Shown here in pieces: positions 27,279-35,378 of a stretch of DNA of 64,000 bases (the stretch's first letter is position 1; every line of letters begins with the position of its first letter). Made by a program: the position numbers and the translations under genes. A model generated the notes under the pieces. That model was not told the DNA's origin and searched no databases. It saw nothing but the letters and a program-made list of their open reading frames with translations. Location: contig NZ_AJLR01000004.1 of the NCBI RefSeq assembly GCF_000307855.1, positions 18,449 to 82,448 of the forward strand. Direction: 5' to 3'. The stretch is from Schinkia azotoformans LMG 9581. GTDB lineage: Bacteria; Bacillota; Bacilli; Bacillales; Bacillaceae_J.

Positions 27279-27301
27279 CTAATTCTGTTTTAAAACAGAA
27301 G

Positions 27302-27325
27302 GCCAACCTATTTTGGTTGGCTTTT
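27302..27325 (+). terminator. Riboswitch-controlled terminator upstream of thiD
   Basis: GCCAACC-TATTTT-GGTTGGC followed by TTTTT. Confidence 0.9.
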
Positions 27326-27359
27326 TGTGTTGTATAAAAAGAAATGGAGTGAGTATCTA

Positions 27360-28169
27360 ATGAAAGTTTTCAAGGCACTTACTATTGCTGGCTCAGATTC
27401 CGGTGGGGGAGCGGGAATCCAGGCAGATGTAAAAACGTTTCAAGAACTTGGTGTATATGGAATGACGGCTATTACGGCAATTACAGCACAAAATACAACT
27501 GGTGTACAAGGGGTATATCCGCTAAGTGTTGAAGGTATTGCAAAGCAAATTGATTCAATCGGTACAGACTTAACACCAGATGCAGTAAAGACAGGCATGC
27601 TTTTTAACAGTGAAATTATTAAGGTTGTCGCGGAAAAAATCACGCAATATCAATGGTCTAATCTTGTAATAGACCCGGTGATGATTGCAAAAGGAGGATC
27701 ACCATTATTACAAGCGGAAGCAATCGAAGCCCTAAAAGATTATTTATTGCCAATAGCAACAGTTATAACTCCTAATATCCCTGAAGCAGAGGTGATATCT
27801 GGCATTAAAATTACAAATCTTAGTGAACGAAAAGAAGCTGCCAAACTTATTTATAATCTAGGTGCAAAAAATGTAATGATTAAAGGCGGACACGAAGAAA
27901 CCGATCAAATGATTGATCTCTTATATGATGGAAACCGCTTTTTCCAATTTGAAAGCAAGAGAATTGCTACAAAGAATACTCATGGAACGGGATGTACGTT
28001 TTCTGCAGCGATTACGGCTGAATTAGCGAAAGGGAAAAACATCGTGGATTCGATATCAGTTGCTAAACACTTTATTCAAGCTGCCATTGAAGATGATTTG
28101 CGAATCGGCACAGGCCACGGTCCAACGAATCATTGGGCCTATAATAAAAGGGGAGCATTATGTAAATGA
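27360..28169 (+). CDS. thiD: Hydroxymethylpyrimidine/phosphomethylpyrimidine kinase
   Basis: Phosphorylates HMP and then HMP-P to HMP-PP for thiamine synthesis in the cytoplasm. About 269 residues with the ribokinase-like fold: [21 protein letters not shown] at the N-terminus, DPVMIAKGG in the middle, and anion-hole motif [11 protein letters not shown] near the C-terminus. The ATG at 27360 has GGAGTGAG upstream; the frame is open from 27327. It is under a TPP riboswitch and overlaps thiE by 4 bases. Some relatives act mainly on pyridoxal, but the riboswitch and partner support the thiamine role. Confidence 0.95.
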   Translation: MKVFKALTIAGSDSGGGAGIQADVKTFQELGVYGMTAITAITAQNTTGVQGVYPLSVEGIAKQIDSIGTDLTPDAVKTGMLFNSEIIKVVAEKITQYQWSNLVIDPVMIAKGGSPLLQAEAIEALKDYLLPIATVITPNIPEAEVISGIKITNLSERKEAAKLIYNLGAKNVMIKGGHEETDQMIDLLYDGNRFFQFESKRIATKNTHGTGCTFSAAITAELAKGKNIVDSISVAKHFIQAAIEDDLRIGTGHGPTNHWAYNKRGALCK

Positions 28170-28813
28170 GATATTCCGAAGAAGAGCTAAGAAAAAAGCT
28201 TCAGCTTTATTTTGTGATGGGGAGCAATAATTGTTTGAAGGATCCTGAAATTGTACTACAGGAAGCGATTGAAGGAGGTATTACTTTTTTTCAATTCAGA
28301 GAAAAGGGGACCCATGCCAAAAAGGGCTCTGAAAAAATAAAGTTGGCAAAAAAATTACAGGCTATTTGTAAACAAAATGGAATTCCTTTTATCGTCAATG
28401 ATGATCTTGAATTGGCACTTGAAATTGATGCAGATGGCATTCACATTGGTCAAGAAGATGAAGACCCGCTAAAAGTGAGAAAAATGATTGGTGACAAACT
28501 ACTCGGTATTTCCGTCCATAACCTGAATGAGGCTAATCAAGCACTAGCACAAGGGGCGAATTATTTGGGGGTTGGACCGATGTACGAAACGACCACAAAA
28601 AAGGATATTCGTGAAGTGAAGGGACCTGAAGTTATCGTTGAATTAAGAGAAAATAACCTTACTGTTCCAATCGTAGGAATTGGCGGCATTCAAAAAGGGT
28701 TAATCAAATCGGTCATCGAGGCGGGGGCGGATGGAGTTGCAGTTATTTCAGCTATTAGCAATAGTGAGAATCCAAGGGAAGCTGTGAAGGACCTACTAGA
28801 AGAAATGAAATAA
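28166..28813 (+). CDS. thiE: Thiamine phosphate synthase
   Basis: Joins HMP-PP and THZ-P to form thiamine phosphate. The 215-residue TIM barrel has FQFREKG near residue 40, IVNDDLELALEIDADGIHIGQ, GVGPMYETTTKKD and a C-terminal phosphate-binding VGIGGI. Start overlaps the thiD stop (ATGA). This gives a two-gene thiDE operon under the riboswitch. thiM, whose product makes THZ-P by salvage, is not present here. Confidence 0.96.
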   Translation: MRYSEEELRKKLQLYFVMGSNNCLKDPEIVLQEAIEGGITFFQFREKGTHAKKGSEKIKLAKKLQAICKQNGIPFIVNDDLELALEIDADGIHIGQEDEDPLKVRKMIGDKLLGISVHNLNEANQALAQGANYLGVGPMYETTTKKDIREVKGPEVIVELRENNLTVPIVGIGGIQKGLIKSVIEAGADGVAVISAISNSENPREAVKDLLEEMK

Positions 28814-28831
28814 AAAAATTATAATGGAATT

Positions 28832-28876
28832 GGCTGTCTTATTTATGTCACTAGGCATTGGAAGACAGTCTTTTTT
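28832..28876 (+). terminator. Terminator of thiD-thiE
   Basis: GGCTGTCTT / AAGACAGTC stem (one G-U pair) with a 20-base loop, followed by TTTTTT. Confidence 0.85.
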
Positions 28877-28940
28877 ACACCTATTTCCGAATCAAAAGGC
28901 ATATACATGTAGCATGTCCGTTACATGAAGGAGATGCAGA

Positions 28941-29531
28941 ATGTCTTTTGTTAAAAAAGCAAGTGCAATTATCGCTGGGAGTATATCTGTTGCCATCGGA
29001 GTTAATTTATTCCTTTTCCCAAATGAATTATTGGATGGAGGAATGATTGGTATTGGATTAATTGTAAATTATTTGTGGGGATTTGAAACGGGACTTACGA
29101 TTATTTTTTGCAGTATTCCGATTTTTATATTAGCTTGGTTTCGTTATCGATCTTATTTTTATAATAGTATTCATGGGTTTTTAGTTTCCTCATTTTTTAT
29201 AGATGTCCTTTCACCGTTAAGGCATGTTCAATTATCGGAAATTCTTCAATCCCCATTAATAAGCTCTATTCTAGGTGGTCTGCTTGTTGGTATTGGAATT
29301 GGTACGATGCTTAAATTTGAGACGAGTACGGGCGGTACTGACTTGTTGGCGCAGTTTCTTTCAGATATGTTCAGGATGAATGTAGGGGTAATCATATTGC
29401 TCATCGATGCACTTGTTGTAATTATTGGCGGCTTCTTAATATCACCGGAAACACTATTGCTATCATTAATAACAATTTTTGTTGTCGGTATTTCAACCAG
29501 CTTATTGACATTGAAAATAATTCATTATTAG
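28941..29531 (+). CDS. YitT-family integral membrane protein, short form
   Basis: A 196-residue protein with five or six membrane helices, beginning MSFVKKASAIIAGSISVAIG and carrying GGMIGIG and ETSTGGTDL, which are YitT family (DUF161) hallmarks. The C-terminal soluble DUF2179 domain of full-length YitT proteins is missing; it stops just after the last membrane segment. The function of the family is unknown. Ribosome site AAGGAGATG. It lies alone between two terminators. Confidence 0.8.
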   Translation: MSFVKKASAIIAGSISVAIGVNLFLFPNELLDGGMIGIGLIVNYLWGFETGLTIIFCSIPIFILAWFRYRSYFYNSIHGFLVSSFFIDVLSPLRHVQLSEILQSPLISSILGGLLVGIGIGTMLKFETSTGGTDLLAQFLSDMFRMNVGVIILLIDALVVIIGGFLISPETLLLSLITIFVVGISTSLLTLKIIHY

Positions 29532-29567
29532 GCAGTTGGCGATTATCGCTAACTGTCTTTTTCGATC
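29532..29567 (+). terminator. Terminator of the YitT-family gene
   Basis: GGCAGTTGGCGAT / ATCGCTAACTGTC (with wobble pairs) followed by TTTTTC. Confidence 0.85.
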
Positions 29568-29608
29568 ATTCACTTTTTAACATCGAAATAATCTACCTAT
29601 TAAATAAA

Positions 29609-29640
29609 AATAGGAGCTTATCGGGGTAGATAAGCTCCTA
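29609..29640 (-). terminator. Orphan terminator-like hairpin, minus-strand polarity
   Basis: TAGGAGCTTATC-(GGGGTA)-GATAAGCTCCTA is a near-perfect stem. A T-rich tail follows it only on the minus strand (CTATTTTTATTT), yet no minus-strand gene ends here. A G-rich tract (29641-29659) and a smaller TGATAGT/ACTATCA stem (29661-29685) flank it. Confidence 0.6.
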
Positions 29641-29782
29641 AGGGGGTGGGGACAGGGGGCTGATAGTGAGAATTTGCTACTATCAACTGTTTATATAAGT
29701 ATAATATGAATAACTAATAAAATCAACAAAAAATTATAATTATTTTACATTTTTTTGTTATTCGTATCTAGGTAGTTCTATA

Positions 29783-29811
29783 TTGATTACATATTGCAGC
29801 TATGTTATAAT
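29783..29811 (+). promoter_or_regulatory. Strong sigma-A promoter of a structured RNA
   Basis: TTGATT (29783-29788), exactly 17 bases, TATAAT (29806-29811). The start is expected near 29818, 25 bases before the first hairpin. Confidence 0.75.
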
Positions 29812-29817
29812 TTAGCT

Positions 29818-29941
29818 AAATTAATATTTTGCGTGATTAGGAGGAGTCTGTCACCAAGGGTGTATTATGCCGTTGGTTCGACAAGGCTCCTTTTTGTCTG
29901 CAATTTAGGGGAGGGGTCTGTCAAAGTACAGGCCCCTTTTT
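29818..29941 (+). ncRNA. Structured RNA or leader with two related tandem terminator hairpins
   Basis: Hairpin A (29843-29890, then TTTTTG) has outer stem GGAGTCTGTC / GACAAGGCTCC and an inner ACCAA/TTGGT stem. Hairpin B (29913-29936, then TTTTT) has GGGGTCTGT / ACAGGCCCC. The two share the GGnGTCTGT stem, with a G-for-A change matched by C-for-T on the other arm. It could be a small RNA of about 75 to 125 bases or an attenuator of the small gene at 29979. It matches no riboswitch class that I recognise. Confidence 0.6.
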
Positions 29942-29978
29942 ATATTTTATTTCACTATTTCAATAGGAGGAGATGAAT

Positions 29979-30080
29979 TTGAAAAAGGAAAAATTGACAT
30001 TTGTAGAGGTATTAATTATGGCTGCCGCCATTGTAGCCGGGTTATTCATGGCAGCTGGGGTTGGCATGTTGTTCTCTTAA
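29979..30080 (+). CDS. Single-span membrane mini-protein (33 aa)
   Basis: A 33-residue protein: a short basic N-terminus (MKKEKLTF) and one hydrophobic helix (VEVLIMAAAIVAGLFMAAGV). It begins at TTG, 8 bases after AGGAGG. An in-frame ATG at 29973 is too close to that site. The gene lies 38 bases past the tandem-terminator RNA and ends before its own terminator. I do not recognise the family. The ribosome site and clean hydrophobic profile support it being real. Confidence 0.65.
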   Translation: MKKEKLTFVEVLIMAAAIVAGLFMAAGVGMLFS

Positions 30081-30089
30081 TCTGATCAT

Positions 30090-30121
30090 AAGGACCATTA
30101 CGGAAAATGTAATGGTCCTTT
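30090..30121. terminator. Bidirectional terminator between the mini-protein and spore protein genes
   Basis: AAGGACCATTAC-GGAAAAT-GTAATGGTCCTT, with T-rich flanking on both strands. Confidence 0.85.
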
Positions 30122-30146
30122 AGCCATATTATAGAGTTGTCAAAAG

Positions 30147-30341
30147 TTAATATTGATTACCGGATAATTCAGCTTGTGCCTGCTTAACTAAACGTTTTGT
30201 AATTTCTCCGCCAACGGATCCGTTAGCACGAGAAACCGAATCAGCAGAAAGCTTTACTCCGAATTCTTGGGCAATTTCTTCTTTATATTGATCCAACATT
30301 TGTTGTACGCCTGGTACTACTAATGAATTGCGGTTTGCCAT
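30147..30341 (-). CDS. Alpha/beta-type small acid-soluble spore protein
   Basis: A 64-residue SASP that coats DNA in the spore and is degraded on germination. It has the GPR protease site EIAQEFGV and the conserved [20 protein letters not shown]-terminal region. The ATG at 30341 has GGAGGTG upstream. A sigma-G-like promoter lies about 20 bases further on. It is monocistronic. This is strong evidence for a spore-former. Confidence 0.97.
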   Translation of the reverse strand: MANRNSLVVPGVQQMLDQYKEEIAQEFGVKLSADSVSRANGSVGGEITKRLVKQAQAELSGNQY

Positions 30342-30362
30342 AGATGACACCTCCTTATAATA

Positions 30363-30392
30363 TAGTTTGTAAAAAAAATACGCCATTTATGA
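30363..30392 (-). promoter_or_regulatory. Sigma-G-like promoter of the spore protein gene
   Basis: On the minus strand TCATA (30388-30392), 18 bases, CAAACTA (30363-30369), close to the sigma-G consensus GHATR-N18-CATWHTA. Confidence 0.65.
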
Positions 30393-30478
30393 CAAGAAAA
30401 GCTATCCATTACTAAAGAATTTGTCCAAAAAATTTTTAGAGCGTAAAATATGAGTATTACAAAATGGGAGTGGTTGCA

Positions 30479-30664
30479 TTGAATAAAGAGGAAATTGAAG
30501 AGATCATTGAGAAATTAAGAAATGGTGAAATAAAGCAGTATGAAGTAACAAAAGAAGAGTTTATGGAATTCCGTGAGGTTTTAATAAAGCAAAAGGATAA
30601 GGAGCAAATTCGCGGTGAGGCCAAAAAAGGAGGAGGGGTTGTTTATACACATGTTAATGAGTAA
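30479..30664 (+). CDS. Small charged hypothetical protein
   Basis: A 61-residue acidic helical protein (NKEEIEEIIEKLRNGEI at the start, then KEEFMEFREVLIKQKDKEQ and a basic RGEAKKGGG turn). The start is TTG, with GGGAGTGG 5 bases upstream; the frame is open from 30464. No family is recognised. It is followed within 60 bases by another TTG-started small gene and may be co-transcribed with it. Confidence 0.65.
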   Translation: MNKEEIEEIIEKLRNGEIKQYEVTKEEFMEFREVLIKQKDKEQIRGEAKKGGGVVYTHVNE

Positions 30665-30720
30665 AGGCATATATAAATAAAGTGTAAATTTATTCAGTAG
30701 AAGTTTAAGGGGGGGGCAAG

Positions 30721-31107
30721 TTGAATTATTTTCAACGAAATCCGGCCTATTATCATACACCCTATGGAACATACAACTATTGGCAATACCCTAATGACCA
30801 ATATCCAAACCGACAAAATAATGTTGATGTTACGATTTTTAGTGAGTCGTTAGGAGCCTATAGACAACTGCTTAAGGATGCCAGTAATGTTTTAAATCAT
30901 TTGGCGGATTCTAAGACATTTGCAGCACAGGTCATGGGAGCTGCACAAGTTTCAAATCAAAAGGAAGTGGATCATCTCATTAAATCACTGGGAGTTAAAT
31001 CTGATTTCGAAGTATCCTACAATCCTGATGGAATTCATTTGAAGTTTTGGGCACATGTAAAAGGGAGTGAATGCTGCAAGTTGGATATGGCAATTCGCTG
31101 GAGATAA
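30721..31107 (+). CDS. Tyr/Asn-rich hypothetical protein
   Basis: A 128-residue protein with an N-terminal stretch of about 35 residues rich in Tyr, Asn, Pro and Gln, like many coat-type proteins. A folded C-terminal domain follows (FSESLGAYRQLLKDASNVLNHLADS ... FEVSYNPDGIHLKFWAHVKGSECCKL). There is no signal peptide. It starts at TTG with GGGGGGG upstream. A spore-coat role is possible from composition only. It ends in a terminator. Confidence 0.7.
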   Translation: MNYFQRNPAYYHTPYGTYNYWQYPNDQYPNRQNNVDVTIFSESLGAYRQLLKDASNVLNHLADSKTFAAQVMGAAQVSNQKEVDHLIKSLGVKSDFEVSYNPDGIHLKFWAHVKGSECCKLDMAIRWR

Positions 31108-31126
31108 ATATGTCAATAAAAGAAGG

Positions 31127-31163
31127 AAACACGGTATGCAATTTCCGCTTATCGTGTTTTTTT
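31127..31163 (+). terminator. Terminator of the Tyr-rich protein gene
   Basis: AAACACG / CGTGTTT stem with an 18-base loop and a run of seven T. Confidence 0.75.
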
Positions 31164-31279
31164 ACGTTCCAAATAATTTTCGAAATATTTCCATGCAGTT
31201 ATCATATATATACTTGGTAAAAAGGTTAAAATCTAGTAAAGTTAATGTATGAAAGGTAGAAAGGGAGATTAAGAGTATT

Positions 31280-32497
31280 ATGAGATTTTTAAAGATGTGG
31301 CTTCTGATTCCACTTATCATTTTTGGCTTAATACTGTCAAGTACGACAACAATCCATGCAGGTTCTTCTGCTGTATTGTATGCTAATGCGTCTACTAATA
31401 CATATAAAGCCAGTTTATTAAAGGATATTGAAAAGATTATTCAGGAAGCAATGGGAAAACGGCAAAATACGATTGTGATCCAATATAAAGGATCTACAAA
31501 TAAACTGTTAGATGTGATAAGTGGATATATTGATAAGGCAATTGAAAATGATGAATATTTGAACTATTCTTTTCGCAGTGTAAATATGTCCTATAAAGCA
31601 TATGGAACCGATATTACGATAACCCTTAAATTCACATATTATGAAACAGCAGCTGAAATGAAGTATGTTGATCAACAAGTAAATGCCATTTTGTCTAAGA
31701 TCATAAAGCCTGAAATGAATAACCATGAAAAAGTAAAAGCTGTCCATGATTATCTTGTGTTGAATCTAGGGTATGATACTACCTTGATTAGCAATTCTCC
31801 CTATACGGCTTTAACAAAAGGAATAACAGCATGTAATGGTTATGCTATGCTCGCCTATAAAATGTTGAAGAAATTAGGTTTTGACGTTCGTTTAATTAGT
31901 GGTACTGCCAGTAGCCAAGCATATAAAACCCAAAACCATGCGTGGAATTTAGTGAAGCTGGACGATAAATGGTATCATCTTGATGTAACATGGGATGATC
32001 CTGTTCCCGATGAAGCAGGACGGATTTTTTATGATTATTACTTACTAACGGATAAAGAAATTTCAAAAAATCATAGTTGGAAACAGGGAGGAATAAATGG
32101 TGAAGAAAAGCCATACCCTGCTGCAACTACAGCTTATTTAGACCTTCTACAATCAAAGCTTTCTTCAACAAATGAAGCGGAGCGTTATCAAGAATTAATG
32201 GTAACAATAGGTTTACACTACTTGCTTCCGGAAAATACTGCAAGTCGTTTAATTGAATTGAGCGATATGATTGGCAATCAATTTGCAAGCTATAACAATG
32301 AATTTAACCTTCGCTATATTGATAACAAAGGTGATTTAAGCACAAACCTTAGACAAATCATTTATGATAATGCTGTTAAACATAAGGTAAAATCATGGAG
32401 TTTTGTCACTCTTCCTTATATAAGGGGGACGACATCTTTTGACCAACTGGTTATGATTTCGGATATTGTATACCAAAATGATCCGCCGAAAGATTAA
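31280..32497 (+). CDS. Secreted transglutaminase-like domain protein
   Basis: A 405-residue exported protein with a signal peptide (about 1-28, ending IHAG). A helical region follows, then a transglutaminase-like core with the catalytic triad in order: Cys in TACNGYA (about residue 180), His in QNHAWN and Asp in YHLDVTWDDP. A C-terminal domain of about 120 residues follows. It may be a protease or cross-linking enzyme outside the cell, or a wall protein. It stands alone, preceded by a GGGAG ribosome site. The triad is visible; the substrate is unknown. Confidence 0.87.
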   Translation: MRFLKMWLLIPLIIFGLILSSTTTIHAGSSAVLYANASTNTYKASLLKDIEKIIQEAMGKRQNTIVIQYKGSTNKLLDVISGYIDKAIENDEYLNYSFRSVNMSYKAYGTDITITLKFTYYETAAEMKYVDQQVNAILSKIIKPEMNNHEKVKAVHDYLVLNLGYDTTLISNSPYTALTKGITACNGYAMLAYKMLKKLGFDVRLISGTASSQAYKTQNHAWNLVKLDDKWYHLDVTWDDPVPDEAGRIFYDYYLLTDKEISKNHSWKQGGINGEEKPYPAATTAYLDLLQSKLSSTNEAERYQELMVTIGLHYLLPENTASRLIELSDMIGNQFASYNNEFNLRYIDNKGDLSTNLRQIIYDNAVKHKVKSWSFVTLPYIRGTTSFDQLVMISDIVYQNDPPKD

Positions 32498-32580
32498 GAA
32501 TTAATGAAAAATGATTGCAACGATTATAATAATGTGTTAAACCTAATATAGATGAAAATTTAATATTCTAGCGTTACTAC

Positions 32581-32657
32581 TAGGGGTGCTGAAAAGGCTG
32601 AGAAAGACGATTGTCTTAACCCTTAAACCTGATCTAGATAATTCTAGCGTAGGGAAG
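32581..32657 (+). ncRNA. TPP riboswitch (THI element) of thiZ-thiX-thiY
   Basis: It contains AGGGGTGC, GGCTGAGA, ACCCTTAAACCTGAT and CGTAGGGAA in order, matching the copy at 27201. About 55 bases later comes a terminator, so the transporter should be switched off by TPP. Confidence 0.94.
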
Positions 32658-32711
32658 TGGTGCTTGGTGTCTGTAATTATTTTTATTATTGGCATCATTC
32701 ATGTTGAATAC

Positions 32712-32743
32712 AACCACTTCTATTTAATAGAGGTGGTTTTTTT
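32712..32743 (+). terminator. Riboswitch-controlled terminator upstream of thiZ
   Basis: AACCACTTCTATT / AATAGAGGTGGTT stem with a very small loop, then a long T-run. Confidence 0.9.
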
Positions 32744-32767
32744 ATTTGGAAAAAGGAGGGATTTCTA

Positions 32768-33538
32768 ATAAAAGGGCATACTACGCTGCAATTTACAGAT
32801 GTTGATTTTACATATAGTGGAAAGGAGCCTGTCATTGTAGAAAAATTAAATTTCACCGTAAAAGAAGGTGAATTTGTAAGTATTATTGGGCCAAGCGGCT
32901 CTGGTAAAACGACACTATTTCGGCTGATTACAGGTCTAGAAAATCCCACCTCTGGGAACGTAATAATCGATGGTTCAGCCTCCAGCCAACGTTTAGGCAG
33001 TGTGGGTTATATGCCCCAACAAGACTTGCTTTTACCTTGGCGAACTGTCTTGGAAAATGTAACTTTACCGTTGGAAATGGAGGCATCGAAACAAATAGTC
33101 CCAAAGGTGGAAGTGTATGACCTACTACAGGAATTTGGTTTGAAGGGGTTTGAACACTCCTATCCAGCACAATTGTCTGGTGGAATGAAGCAGCGCGTCT
33201 CGTTCCTTAGAACAATTATTACTGGATCTAACATTTTATTATTGGACGAACCATTTAGTGCGCTAGATGCCATTACAAGATTAACGATGCAAGAGTGGCT
33301 TTTAGAGCAATGGGAAAAAATGCAAAAGACCATTTTATTTATTACACATGATGTAGATGAAGCTCTTTTCTTGTCCGATCGAATTTTTCTAATCAATAGA
33401 ACTCCGATAGAGGAATTTACGGAAGTTATAGTTCCATTATCAAGGCCCAGAAAAATAAGAGATCTTGCCGGGCAAGAAATTGTAAACATAAAGGAACAAT
33501 TAATAGACCGGCTTCGAATGAAGGTGTACAATGGATAA
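32768..33538 (+). CDS. thiZ: ABC transporter ATPase for a thiamine precursor, non-canonical start
   Basis: The frame encodes a complete ABC ATPase of about 256 residues: Walker A GPSGSGKTT near residue 43, LSGGMKQR signature, Walker B LLLDEP. The family is that of the nitrate/taurine/FAMP importers. No ATG, GTG or TTG occurs in frame before Walker A; the first is a GTG at 33002, which would remove it. AAAGGAGG (32752-32759) is ideally placed for an ATA codon at 32768 (ATA AAA GGG CAT). Either an ATA start is used or an ATG has mutated. It is under the TPP riboswitch and overlaps thiX by 8 bases. Confidence 0.85.
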   Translation: MKGHTTLQFTDVDFTYSGKEPVIVEKLNFTVKEGEFVSIIGPSGSGKTTLFRLITGLENPTSGNVIIDGSASSQRLGSVGYMPQQDLLLPWRTVLENVTLPLEMEASKQIVPKVEVYDLLQEFGLKGFEHSYPAQLSGGMKQRVSFLRTIITGSNILLLDEPFSALDAITRLTMQEWLLEQWEKMQKTILFITHDVDEALFLSDRIFLINRTPIEEFTEVIVPLSRPRKIRDLAGQEIVNIKEQLIDRLRMKVYNG

Positions 33539-34283
33539 ATTTAAATATTATTTTTCTTCTATAACGATTATTTTATGTGTTTTTATTTTCTGGGAAATAG
33601 GAGCCGCGATTGTTAACAAGAAGTATATATTACCTTCTCCAACACAAATATTGCTTAAGCTGTGGGACTTAAAAGGTGTTCTGTTTTTAAATCATTTACC
33701 AGCAACGATGTTGATTATTATCGTAGGATTGTTGACTTCAATCATTATTGGTGTTGGATTAGCGGTTTGGATGAATATGAATAAGTCGGTGGAAAAAGCT
33801 TTTTATCCTCTGTTGATAGCATCACAAACAGTTCCTATTATTGCGTTGGCACCGATTTTCGTTCTTTGGTTTGGTTATTCAATCTGGGGTAAGGTTGTAG
33901 TCACCGTTTTGATTACATTTTTCCCGATTACAGTGAGTACATTTGATGGCTTACGGTCAATTAAAAGCGAGCTTGAAGAATTATTTTTGACAATGGGTGC
34001 GTCGAAAAAAGAAATCTTTTTTAAATTAAGTATTCCAACCGCCTTGCCGTTCTTTTATTCGGGATTAAAGGTGGCTGTTACCTTAAGTGTAATCGGGGCC
34101 GCAATAGGAGAATGGTTAGGGGCAAAAGCTGGTTTGGGGTATTTTAGTCGCAGGATGATGACTCAATTTGATGGCGCAGGTGTATTTGCACCAATCATTT
34201 TATTGTCTTTTATCGGTATTCTTTTATTTTTATTAGTAACATATTTAGAAAAAATATCTTTTAAGTGGAGGAAAATAAAGTGA
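33531..34283 (+). CDS. thiX: ABC transporter permease for a thiamine pyrimidine precursor
   Basis: A 250-residue permease with six membrane helices and the EAA loop (GASKKEIFFKLSIPTALPFFYSG), of the binding-protein-dependent family that includes taurine, nitrate and pyrimidine-precursor importers. It forms the channel for ThiY-ThiZ. The riboswitch and partners support uptake of N-formyl-4-amino-5-aminomethyl-2-methylpyrimidine or a similar compound, as known for Bacillus ThiXYZ. It overlaps thiY by 4 bases. Confidence 0.9.
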   Translation: MDKFKYYFSSITIILCVFIFWEIGAAIVNKKYILPSPTQILLKLWDLKGVLFLNHLPATMLIIIVGLLTSIIIGVGLAVWMNMNKSVEKAFYPLLIASQTVPIIALAPIFVLWFGYSIWGKVVVTVLITFFPITVSTFDGLRSIKSELEELFLTMGASKKEIFFKLSIPTALPFFYSGLKVAVTLSVIGAAIGEWLGAKAGLGYFSRRMMTQFDGAGVFAPIILLSFIGILLFLLVTYLEKISFKWRKIK

Positions 34284-35284
34284 AAAAATGGTTGTCTGTA
34301 ATTTTTTTAGCCGTATTGCTATTTTCTGTTGCAGCTTGCGGTTCAGGTAATAGTAGTAAAGAGACGTCAACTCAATTAAAAGATGTGGGCATCATGTTGG
34401 ATTGGTATCCAAACGCATTACATACATTTCTTTATGTAGCAAAGGAGAAAGGGTATTTTGCTGAAGAAGGAGTTAATCTTGAAATTCAATTTCCGGCTAA
34501 TCCAACGGATCCACTTAATTTAGCCGCTGCAGGAAAGGTTACTTTAGGCTTATATTATCAGCCAGATGTCATTATTGCACGTGCCAATGAAAATATTCCG
34601 GTTAAATCTGTTGCATCGATCGTTCGGGCACCATTAAATCATATCGTTTTTATGGAAAATAGCCGGATAAAGTCTCCAAAGGATTTAGAAGGGAAAACAG
34701 TTGGTTATCCGGGAATTGCTTTAAATGAATCATTGTTAAAAACAATGGTCGAAAATGACGGAGGTGATCCCAGTCAAGTCGAATTGGTCGATGTTGGTTT
34801 TGACTTAGGAGCATCCATTGCAGCAGAGAAAGTTGATGCAGTTATCGGTGCTTTTATTAATCATGAGGTTCCCGTCCTAAAGCAAAAAGGGTATGAAACT
34901 CGAAATTTTAATCCTGTTGAATATGGTGTACCCGCTTATAGTGAAGTTGTCTTAGTAACAAGTGATGAAACTTTAGAGAATCATAAACAAGAAATAGAAG
35001 CATTTTGGAGGGCCGCTGTTAAGGGATATGAGTTTACGAAAGCAAATCCTGAGGAAGCCTTACAAATTTTATTAACAAATCAAGATGAGGCAAACTTTCC
35101 GTTAGTAGCTGAGGTAGAGAAAGAAAGCTTAAGCATATTAATGTCAATGATGGAGTCCGATCAGGAACCTTTTGGCAGCCAAACAGCCCAATCATGGGAA
35201 GAAGTAACGGATTGGCTTAAAGAATCTGGCTTGGTGAAATCAGATCCAAATATAGAAGAAATGTTTACGACACTTACAAAATAA
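34280..35284 (+). CDS. thiY: Substrate-binding lipoprotein for a thiamine pyrimidine precursor
   Basis: About 334 residues: lipobox VAA-C (Cys20), then an NMT1/THI5-like fold beginning LDWYPNALHTFLYVAKEKGYF, with the ligand-facing YPGIA and VGFDLGA segments. It captures a pyrimidine precursor such as FAMP outside the membrane for import by ThiX-ThiZ. The GTG at 34280 has GGAGG 8 bases upstream; the frame is open from 34265. No tenA follows, so a TenA-type hydrolase, if present, is elsewhere. Confidence 0.92.
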   Translation: MKKWLSVIFLAVLLFSVAACGSGNSSKETSTQLKDVGIMLDWYPNALHTFLYVAKEKGYFAEEGVNLEIQFPANPTDPLNLAAAGKVTLGLYYQPDVIIARANENIPVKSVASIVRAPLNHIVFMENSRIKSPKDLEGKTVGYPGIALNESLLKTMVENDGGDPSQVELVDVGFDLGASIAAEKVDAVIGAFINHEVPVLKQKGYETRNFNPVEYGVPAYSEVVLVTSDETLENHKQEIEAFWRAAVKGYEFTKANPEEALQILLTNQDEANFPLVAEVEKESLSILMSMMESDQEPFGSQTAQSWEEVTDWLKESGLVKSDPNIEEMFTTLTK

Positions 35285-35378
35285 CAGAAAAATCAGAAAA
35301 TATGTTGTGCTCGAAAAAAAGATAAAATATAATAATTTTAGGGTAATATCCCGAATACATTTGCGAGAGGGTGTTAAA

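Noticed and set aside
33002..33538. Short form of thiZ starting at GTG 33002
   Set aside because: It would lack Walker A, although the upstream frame encodes it intact and a good ribosome site lies before it.
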